A stretch of DNA of 12,359 nt from the NCBI GenBank assembly GCA_026770585.1, contig MU646610.1, positions 57,068-69,426 of the forward strand, read 5' to 3'. The notes beneath the pieces were generated by a model, which worked only from the letters and a program-made list of their open reading frames with translations, was not told the DNA's origin and made no database searches. Position numbers and translations under genes: made by a program. Shown one piece after another: positions 7,743-12,359 of this stretch (position 1 is its first letter; the number at the start of each line of letters is the position of its first letter). Origin of the DNA: Baffinella frigidus (lineage: Eukaryota; Cryptophyceae; Cryptomonadales; Baffinellaceae).

Positions 7743-7990
7743 ATATTGGCATTTCGCCAAAGATGGTGTCAAAAGTATATCGACTTGGTGCACCTTCGGG
7801 AGTTGACACACAACTCTAAAAGCAGGTAGCAACATGCAAAGGGCGCTTGCTGGTACCAACTGGGACATTTTTGTGACACTTTTGTGTTGTGAGAACCTTT
7901 CAAGTCCGTCTATACTACAGGACGCGACCTGTTTTTTTCCTCGTAGGTCAGGTTCCTTCCATTTCTGGTACAAACTGGAGATAAGCCGAC
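7743..7990 (-). repeat. Interspersed repeat, copy B (inverted relative to copy A)
   Basis: The minus strand carries CCAGTTTGTACCAG (near 7980), CCAGTTGGTACCAGC (near 7864) and AACTCCCGAAGGTGCACC (near 7800), matching copy A at 5690-5833. An extra 100 bp or so separates the landmarks. The 91-codon minus-strand frame here is not convincing as a gene. Confidence 0.45.
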
Positions 7991-8126
7991 ACATGTGTCC
8001 ACGAGCCAGACTCAATTGTAAAACTTTTGTTGACTTCTTTTGCGTGTTTTTATGGTCGAACCTTCTGGAAGGTCGATTTACTGCACCAACGACTTTGTTT
8101 TAGCCACAAAGACACTGAAGAGTCAA

Positions 8127-8240
8127 CCGTCAACCCTAACCCCCAAGCCCTTAACCCTTAACCCTAAACCCTAAACCTCAAACCCCTCCACCCAAACCCT
8201 GACCCTGAACCCCACACCCTCAACCCTAGACCTTGCCACT
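8127..8240 (-). repeat. C-rich telomere-like tract
   Basis: Units CCCTTAA, CCCTAAA, CCCTGAC and relatives; decayed at the right end. Confidence 0.65.
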
Positions 8241-8309
8241 CTGAACTAATTTTACGGTGCCGTGGTATGCCATGAATTCGCGTTTGAAGGGTACTCACCA
8301 GTCTCAGGT

Positions 8310-8520
8310 TAGGGTCCAGGGTTTAGGGCTTGGTTCAGGTTTTTTGGTATGGATTTTAGTGTGCCTGCGCGGGTTTTTGTCTAGGGTTTAGGGCTTAACC
8401 TGGACCCTACACCCTAAATTGTACACCTTGCATCCGCGCGTAGGTTTAGGGTGCTGGGTTTTGGGTTTAGGGTTTTGGTTTTAGGGTGCAGGGTGTATAG
8501 GGGTTATGGTTTAGGGGGTC
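8310..8520. repeat. Mixed-polarity telomere-like tract around a conserved spacer
   Basis: G-rich units (8312-8395), a short C-rich part (8397-8416), the spacer AATTGTACACC...CGCGCG (8417-8440), then G-rich units (8442-8518). The same spacer, with C-rich on its left and G-rich on its right, returns at 8868-8891. Confidence 0.65.
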
Positions 8521-8579
8521 ATTTTTTGAATTTAGTATTTATTTTCAGGGTTCTTGCTACAGGGGCACCTGTCTCGCAA

Positions 8580-8655
8580 GCAAGTACCCCCCCCCCACCC
8601 CCCACTCCCCGGGACCGCCTGGGGTCCTAGGGGGTGGTGGGGTGTTAGGAGCGAG
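8580..8655. repeat. Imperfect GC-rich palindrome
   Basis: ACCCCCC...CCGGGACC and GGTCCTAGGGGGTGGTGGGGT are near-complementary around GCCTGG. Homopolymer C and G runs make the exact sequence uncertain. Confidence 0.4.
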
Positions 8656-8664
8656 GCACCTCAG

Positions 8665-8945
8665 TACAGGGTTACCTCGCTCCCTAAACCCTAAACTCTC
8701 GACCCTGAACCCTGAACCCCAACCCCTGGACCCTAGTCCCTGAATTGTACACGAGGTTCTTGTACATTCTTGTACACGAGCTACAGGGTTGCCTCGCTCC
8801 CTAAACCCTGAACCCTAAAGCCCGAGCCCTCGGATCCTGGGCCCCAAAACCTGGACCGTAACCCCTGAATTGTACACCGTGCCTGCGCGCGTTCATTTTC
8901 TGTTCCGGGTTTTGGGTGTAGGTTTTAGGGTTTAGGGATCAGGAG
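8665..8945. repeat. Duplicated unit with telomere-like arrays and spacer
   Basis: TACAGGGTT(A/G)CCTCGCTCCC followed by CTAAACCCT units occurs at 8665 and 8782 (117 bp apart). Each copy is followed by C-rich units and GAATTGTACAC (8742 and 8867). TTCTTGTACA is directly repeated near 8757-8776. Confidence 0.6.
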
Positions 8946-9032
8946 CCCCGAACCCCGAACTCTGGCCCTAAAGTCACATTTTTGACTTATGCGTTCGACA
9001 AAAAAGGACCGCCCGGAGGACGGGGGGCCCTC

Positions 9033-9128
9033 CGACCATCCGTGGCTTGCCACCCTCTATATGGCCCGCTGTTGCCCTCCCGACCATCCGTGGCTTGCCA
9101 CCCTCTATGATCCACTGTTTTGCTGAAA
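9033..9128. repeat. 48-bp tandem duplication
   Basis: A 28-bp sequence at 9033-9060 is repeated exactly at 9081-9108 (starts CGACCATCCG), and weaker similarity continues to about 9126. A 136-codon frame is open on the minus strand over 8974-9384, with the duplication read as IEGGKPRMVG twice. The 48-bp period keeps frame, but no family is recognised and the GC-rich setting allows a chance frame. Confidence 0.6.
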
Positions 9129-9829
9129 GGTGGGTCCGTCCTGGCCCCAGGAACCGATCGGGCCGCAGGAACTCGACAGTCGGCGCCCTCTTTTTTGAGA
9201 GAAAAAGGCCCCCCGCAGGGGCCGCCGGAGGCTCATAACCGTAAGAAGCAAGGTCCTTAGGAAAATGTCCCTTTCGAGTAACGTGACTCCCACTTCGGGA
9301 TGAGGGGTGAGGGGTGAGACGTCCATCAACGCTGAACCTGCACCCCCAAACCCTCAGCATTTCCCCATCCTCCACCCCCACCAACGCTGATGAACCCGCA
9401 TCTGCACTCCTCAGTCCGCTATTCCGGGCGTTCTGATTTACTAGAGAGGAACCGCCGCTTCGCCAAACCGCAAAAACGCCTCTTCGACGCCTCTCCCGCC
9501 GCCCATGGCGAAGTTTCGAAAAATGTAATCACGGTTTCGCCGAGCCCTCGTCCTCCTCTACAATTTTGAGCCTTGCACCATTTCGATCGGACATCGCCCG
9601 GCGGCAGGAGGCTGTACCCCGCGCGCGACTCAAGCCATCCTCACTTATTGACACAAGGGCGGCCAAATTCAAATCCGCGATCGGTCTTAAATGTCGTAAA
9701 TGTCTTTTAGCCGAGATTTAGGATATTGATTGATGACCGCAGGTGTTAAAAGTAAGCGTTTAGAAGGACCCAAATTCAAACCGTCTCTTTCAGCTCTCGG
9801 AGCCCCACTGAATATTTCCTCTTGTACAA
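9129..9829. other. Spacer upstream of the gene
   Basis: A short G-rich tract TGAGGGG(TGAGGGG) near 9300-9317 and a C-rich one to about 9375, then ordinary sequence. A CCCAAATTCAAA or CCAAATTCAAAT phrase occurs near 9663 and 9769. No gene is recognised; it may hold the promoter or upstream exons of the gene at 10043. Confidence 0.4.
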
Positions 9830-9860
9830 ACAAGGGTTTATAATTACAAGGGTTTATAAT
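9830..9860 (+). repeat. Two tandem 16-bp copies ahead of the gene
   Basis: ACAAGGGTTTATAAT occurs at 9830-9844 and again at 9846-9860, about 185 bp before the proposed start codon. It lies in AT-rich DNA, unlike the GC-rich gene. The TTATAA inside each copy is TATA-like, but no promoter can be proved. The second copy contains the in-frame stop (9857-9859) that bounds the gene model upstream. Confidence 0.45.
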
Positions 9861-10042
9861 CTACAAAACAGTTTCTCCGGAACGCGCACCCCTTCGACGT
9901 CGAACCACGAGGCAGAGGAGGGTTGCTGCAGCGCTTCTGTCGGCTGGCACTTATCTCAACGATCCTGCTCGATCGGCTGAGCTGGTCCTCAGCTCGGTTC
10001 TTGCCTGTACACCCTGCGCAATTTCGGTTTGCGTGCGTGGAG

Positions 10043-10305
10043 ATGGCGCGCGCTCGCACGAACACCCACGGGCTGAATCTGCGCATCGTCCTCGCCTGTG
10101 GACTTGCAGCGCTGCAGCTCACTGGGGCAGTCTCAGACCCGCGCCCCGTCACGGTCGAGGCGCGCAGCTACGCCGAAACGCTAACCGACATCAGCAATCT
10201 CAGCACAGGGCTGCAGACCCAGCTGGACTCAGGCTCCGCGGGCGCGGTACTCGACGCGGCCTCGCAGATACTTGCGGCGCTCGGCGCTGCGAGCGGCACG
10301 AGCAA
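10043..10305 (+). CDS. Exon 1: start codon, signal peptide and start of helical domain
   Basis: Encodes residues 1-87 plus two bases of codon 88. The N-terminus has an RAR basic stretch, then IVLACGLAALQLTGA as a hydrophobic core, with a plausible cleavage after Ala29 or Ser31. It continues with a Ser/Thr/Ala-rich helical segment including an NLS glycosylation sequon. It ends CAA|GTATCA at a phase 2 donor. The frame stays open upstream to 9860 but has no ATG there, so 10043 is the best start. Translation could otherwise come from an unseen upstream exon joined near 9932 (CTGCAG). Confidence 0.65.
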
Positions 10306-12359
10306 GTATCACCAACGTTACAACGACCCTGAACCCTGCACCCAGAACCTTGAACCCTGAACCCTCAACGCCAAACCCTAAACCCTGAACCCCTAAACCA
10401 GGCGTCGCACGGCGCGGCTGCTACTCGCGACCGAAGCCGAGCGCGCAGCCGACACTGTGGTGCGCTGCGGCATCGCGCCTCAGATCATCTCGTCGATTTC
10501 AAGCGGCGTCTCCGAGTCGCTCGCCCTGTCGGCGGCGGCGGCGCTGAATTCCCTCTACTCCGCGCCTTCGGAGATCTCGGACGCGTGCACCACGGTGCTG
10601 ACACAGGCGCTCGATGTTCTCATCCCGTATCTCGCGCGGGACTGGCAACAGGTTCCGGCCACCGCCATCACGCAGCACCTCTCGGATGCTATTGGGAACT
10701 CTCTCGAGGCGCTATCCCTCATGTACGACCGCGCGGAGGTGACCTCATCCCTGACGGCCACTCGCATGGCCGCTATTCTCACACACCTCGAGAACCTGCT
10801 CGCGCTGTCCACGCACGGGAGCCTCACGGGCGAGTCGTTCCTCGCCGTGACGTCCCCCAATGTCAAGAGCAGGGCCGCGCGCCTCGCTGCGCCCATCACC
10901 TCCGCGCGCCGCTCGGGGGGGGGAAACGAGAGCGAGACCACGACTGTTACCGCCATCTCGTTCTCGTTTGTCCAGACCACGGTGCAGATGCCGACGATGG
11001 CGCTGCCGATGGCCATCTCGGTGGTCCCGTGCTCCACCACGGGGGCCGGCGCGACTATTTGCCAGACAGGCTCGGTATCCGCGTCGCTGATCCACTTCAC
11101 GCAGTTCTTCGACCCCCACTTCTACGACGCGTCCGCGTCGCTGGTGAACCCTAAACCCTAAACCTTAAACCTTAAACCCTAAACCCCAAACCCCACACCT
11201 TACACCCTAAACCACAAACCCTAAACCCTAAACCTTGAACCCAAACCCCTAGGTGATCGCATCCGTACTCGGCTTCCAGCTCCAAGCCTTCGGCCTCCAG
11301 GCGCCTAAACCCTAAACCTAAACCCTAAACGCTAAACGCTAAACCCTAAACCCTAAACCCTAAACCCTCAACCCCAAACCCTAAACCCCTAAATCCTAAA
11401 TCCAGGCTCCCATCGCCATGGACACCCTTTCCTCCACCATCACCCTCAAGTTCCTCCTCACAACAATCCCCTCCCCGGTGCGCGATTCCCGCGGACACTA
11501 CAAGGTCCCGGCGTGCGTCACGTGGGGCGGCAATCTCTCGAGCGTTTCCCCCCCGGGGGGGTGGTCCCGCACGGGGTGCACGACGGGGGGGGTGGACGGC
11601 GCGCAGTTCATCGAGTGCTTCTGCACGCGAACCTCGTACATCGCTTCGGTCGGCGGTGAACCTTACACCCTTAACCTTAAACCCTACACCCTGGACCCTA
11701 AACTATAAACCATACACCATAGACAGCCCTCAACCCCCAACCCTCAACACAGAACACTCAACACGAAATACACCAGGAGGCGCACAGCACACGGTCCTCA
11801 ACGTCCCCGGCGACTGCACCGGCACCCCGTACGGGAGCCAATCCATGGATGGCTGCGCCGTCTGTGGCGGGGATAACTCCACTTGCCGCGGGTCTGAACC
11901 CCAAACCCTAGACCCTAAACCCTGTCCCACACGAAACCCTAATCCCTGAACCCCAAACCCTAAACCCTACATCCTAAACCCTAAACCCTAAACCCTAAAC
12001 CCTAAACCCTAAACCCTAAACCCTAAACCCTAAACCCCAAACCCCTAGACCCCAAACCCCAAACCCTAAACCCTAAACCCTAAACCCTAAACCGCAAACC
12101 CTAAACCCCAAACCCTAAACCCTAAACTCTAAACCCTAAACCCTGAAACCTAAACCAGATGCGACGGCAAGGTTGCCAGCGGGCTGGTGCTGGACGTGTG
12201 TCTCGTGTGCGGGGGGGATGACTCGTGGTGTGCGGGGTGCGACGGGTTCCCGAATTCCGGGAAGACATTCGACGAGTGCGGGCTGTGCGGGGGGGATAAC
12301 TCGACTTGCACGGGCTGCGACGGCATCGCTATCCACCAGGTCCCCCCCCCCCCCCCCCC
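10043..12359 (+). CDS. GAIN/GPS-domain protein with CGGDNSTC-type Cys-rich repeats, six exons seen, 3' partial
   Basis: Spliced model of about 533 residues: exons 10043-10305, 10402-11143, 11253-11300, 11406-11655, 11777-11891 and 12159 to the window end. All five joins keep one frame. Residues 1-31 look like a signal peptide (basic start, hydrophobic core at 15-29). Residues ~40-230 are helical, rich in Ala/Ser/Leu, like REJ or GAIN subdomain A regions. Residues ~240-370 are beta-rich. Residues 388-433 match the GPS pattern: C388, W391, W404, C409, C422 and C424. From 448 on come repeats with a CGGDNSTC core and a GCDG linker, resembling short Cys-rich repeats of many protist surface proteins and the CGGD motif of ADAMTS. 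Likely secreted or surface-bound, with an adhesion or receptor-like role. Domain names are inferred from motif patterns without a search. The start is the first ATG after an in-frame TAA at 9857, with purine at -3 and G at +4; an upstream exon cannot be excluded. Confidence 0.75.
10306..10401 (+). repeat. Intron 1 (96 nt, GT-AG, phase 2), mostly telomere-like repeat
   Basis: Donor CAA|GTATCA and acceptor AACCAG|GCG. About 22 nt of ordinary sequence follow the donor. The rest is CCCTGAA, CCCTCAA and CCCTAAA type units running to the acceptor. Removing it joins AA to G, restoring a Lys codon, and links the exon 1 frame to the open frame at 10403. In that frame the sequence stays open from 10403 to the next donor. 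Unspliced, the exon 1 frame stops shortly after 10357. Confidence 0.75.
10402..11143 (+). CDS. Exon 2: helical and beta-rich ectodomain (GAIN-like)
   Basis: Encodes residues 88-335. The first half is a run of predicted helices with regularly spaced Leu and Ala (for example around LTQALDVLIPYLAR and MAAILTHLENLLALS), as in REJ or GAIN subdomain A regions. An Arg/Gly/Glu linker containing a 9-G run (10915-10923) follows. The second half is beta-strand rich with two cysteines and resembles the GAIN beta sandwich before a GPS. GC content and third-position bias are clearly higher than in the repeat DNA to the left. Frames on the minus strand are also open, as expected in GC-rich coding DNA, but only this frame connects to the neighbouring exons. 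Confidence 0.8.
11144..11252 (+). repeat. Intron 2 (109 nt, GT-AG, phase 0), telomere-like throughout
   Basis: Donor CTG|GTGAAC and acceptor CCCTAG|GTG. Apart from the GT and the final AG it consists of CCCTAAA, CCTTAAA, CCCCAAA and similar units. The C-rich unit holds neither AG nor GT, and its CTAAA/CTAAC-like steps could act as branch points. A phase 0 join gives ...ASASL-VIASVLG, with a second frame-consistent hydrophobic stretch following. Confidence 0.75.
11253..11300 (+). CDS. Exon 3: 48-nt micro-exon
   Basis: Encodes 16 residues (VIASVLGFQLQAFGLQ, residues 336-351) between two telomere-like introns. It begins GTG after the AG at 11251-11252 and ends CTCCAG before a GC donor. Without splicing the frame reaches a stop within five codons. 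Skipping it would also keep frame (exons 2 and 4 are both phase 0 here), so it could be an alternative exon. Its non-telomeric sequence flanked by arrays on both sides, and its beta-strand-like composition, support it being real. Confidence 0.55.
11301..11405 (+). repeat. Intron 3 (105 nt, GC-AG, phase 0), telomere-like
   Basis: Donor CTCCAG|GCGCCT and acceptor ATCCAG|GCTCCC. No GT lies at this exon end, so a GC donor is needed, preceded by CAG as is usual for GC-AG introns. The body is CCCTAAA, CGCTAAA and CCTAAAT type units. The two junctions share TCCAGGC(G/T)CC, a 10-bp direct repeat with one mismatch, reminiscent of an insertion-site duplication. Confidence 0.55.
11406..11655 (+). CDS. 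Exon 4: GPS motif
   Basis: Encodes residues 352-434. After a beta-rich stretch comes the GPS pattern: C388-x2-W391, W404, x4, C409, x12, C422-F-C424, followed by T425-R426-T427-S428-Y429. In the family the last cysteine is followed by x-H-L-T/S, cleaved before T/S. Here His and Leu are replaced by Arg and Thr, while a Ser is left at the nucleophile position. Self-cleavage is therefore doubtful. It ends at a phase 1 donor GCG|GTGAAC. Confidence 0.75.
11656..11776 (+). repeat. Intron 4 (121 nt, GT-AG, phase 1), telomere-like
   Basis: Donor GCG|GTGAACCTT is nearly the same as the intron 2 donor GTGAACCCT. In both, a GT sits directly against a GAACCCT-type telomere unit. Units are more diverged towards the 3' end (CCATACA, CAACACA and similar). 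Acceptor CACCAG|GAG. The join rebuilds a Gly codon and enters the frame encoding the first CGGDNSTC repeat. Confidence 0.7.
11777..11891 (+). CDS. Exon 5: first CGGDNSTC repeat
   Basis: Encodes residues 435-472 and the first two bases of codon 473. It contains GDCTGTPYGSQSMDGCAVC followed by GGDNSTC at 465-471. The cysteine spacing and the GGDNSTC core repeat in exon 6, which shows that the chosen frame is right. N468-S-T is an N-glycosylation sequon. It ends with GG at a phase 2 donor GCGG|GTCTGA. Confidence 0.8.
11892..12158 (+). repeat. Intron 5 (267 nt, GT-AG, phase 2), long CCCTAAA array
   Basis: The longest and most regular of the five. It holds long runs of exact CCCTAAA in one register (about 11967-12034 and 12064-12090) with scattered variants. 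Acceptor CCTAAACCAG|ATG matches intron 1 for the last nine bases (CTAAACCAG). Two internal TAG triplets could be cryptic acceptors. The join rebuilds Gly and gives NSTCRG-CDGK, the same linker (NSTCTGCDGI) seen inside exon 6, which confirms it. Confidence 0.8.
12159..12339 (+). CDS. Exon 6: second and third Cys-rich repeats, open at the window end
   Basis: Encodes residues 473-533: two units of about 26 residues, CDGK...DVCLVCGGDDSWCAG and CDGF...DECGLCGGDNSTCTG, then the start of a fourth (CDGIAIHQ). Cysteine spacing is the same in each. The first unit has Asp-Trp where the others have Asn-Ser-Thr. CAG|GT at 12339-12340 may be a donor of a further phase 0 intron. The frame is lost in the terminal C run, so the end is uncertain. 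Confidence 0.75.

Noticed and set aside
9923-10042. N-terminal extension of the gene from 9923
   Set aside because: There is no ATG in this stretch. The frame is open only back to a TAA at 9857, and the ATG at 10043 has a good context and is followed by a signal-peptide-like sequence.
9700-10042. Relict dinoflagellate spliced leader upstream of the gene
   Set aside because: I looked for the TTTTGGCTCAAG core ahead of the start and did not find it. Its absence does not decide the lineage.
10555-11119. Minus-strand frames opposite exon 2 (181 and 124 codons)
   Set aside because: They are mirror frames of GC-rich coding sequence. The plus frame alone joins neighbouring exons into recognisable domains.

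Overview
The window looks like nuclear DNA of a eukaryote, most likely a unicellular alga or related protist. The reasons are: large amounts of degenerate Arabidopsis-type telomere repeat (TTTAGGG/CCCTAAA and 7-bp variants); one gene interrupted by short spliceosomal-type introns; a tRNA-derived SINE-like repeat; and no bacterial operons, Shine-Dalgarno sites or compact coding. One intron needs a GC donor, and four of five acceptors read AG|G, as is often reported in dinoflagellates and some other algae. I cannot name the lineage from this window alone; dinoflagellate, cryptophyte, haptophyte and stramenopile all remain possible.

Layout. Bases 1-10042 are repeat-rich and I find no convincing gene there. 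Bases 1-1700 hold two related copies of a module (261-510 and 986-1160) with telomere-like arrays inside it, then a TTTAGGG array, then arrays on the opposite strand. Bases 2050-2400 hold two foldback (MITE-like) elements. Bases 2400-3600 are GC-rich, open in several frames on both strands, and unrecognised. Bases 3811-4589 hold two copies of a tRNA-like SINE head. Bases 4674-5215 hold three tandem copies of a ~170 bp unit. Bases 5834-6966 are a 1.1 kb telomere-like block closed by a perfect 35 bp inverted repeat and containing a strand switch and a ~190 bp higher-order duplication. Bases 7040-8980 alternate telomere-like tracts of both polarities with unique spacers. Bases 9033-9108 carry a 48 bp tandem duplication.

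The one supported gene runs from about 10043 past the right end (plus strand, six exons seen). Five splice joins, worked out by hand, keep one frame and give about 533 residues: a possible signal peptide, a helical Ala/Ser/Leu-rich region, a beta-rich segment resembling a GAIN domain, a recognisable GPS cysteine/tryptophan motif, and then Cys-rich repeats of the CGGDNSTC...GCDG type. This suggests a secreted or surface adhesion/receptor-like protein. Its five introns are made mostly or almost wholly of CCCTAAA-type telomere-like repeats, all with the C-rich strand as the sense strand. This is the most unusual signal in the window: telomere-like DNA apparently serving as intron sequence inside a gene.
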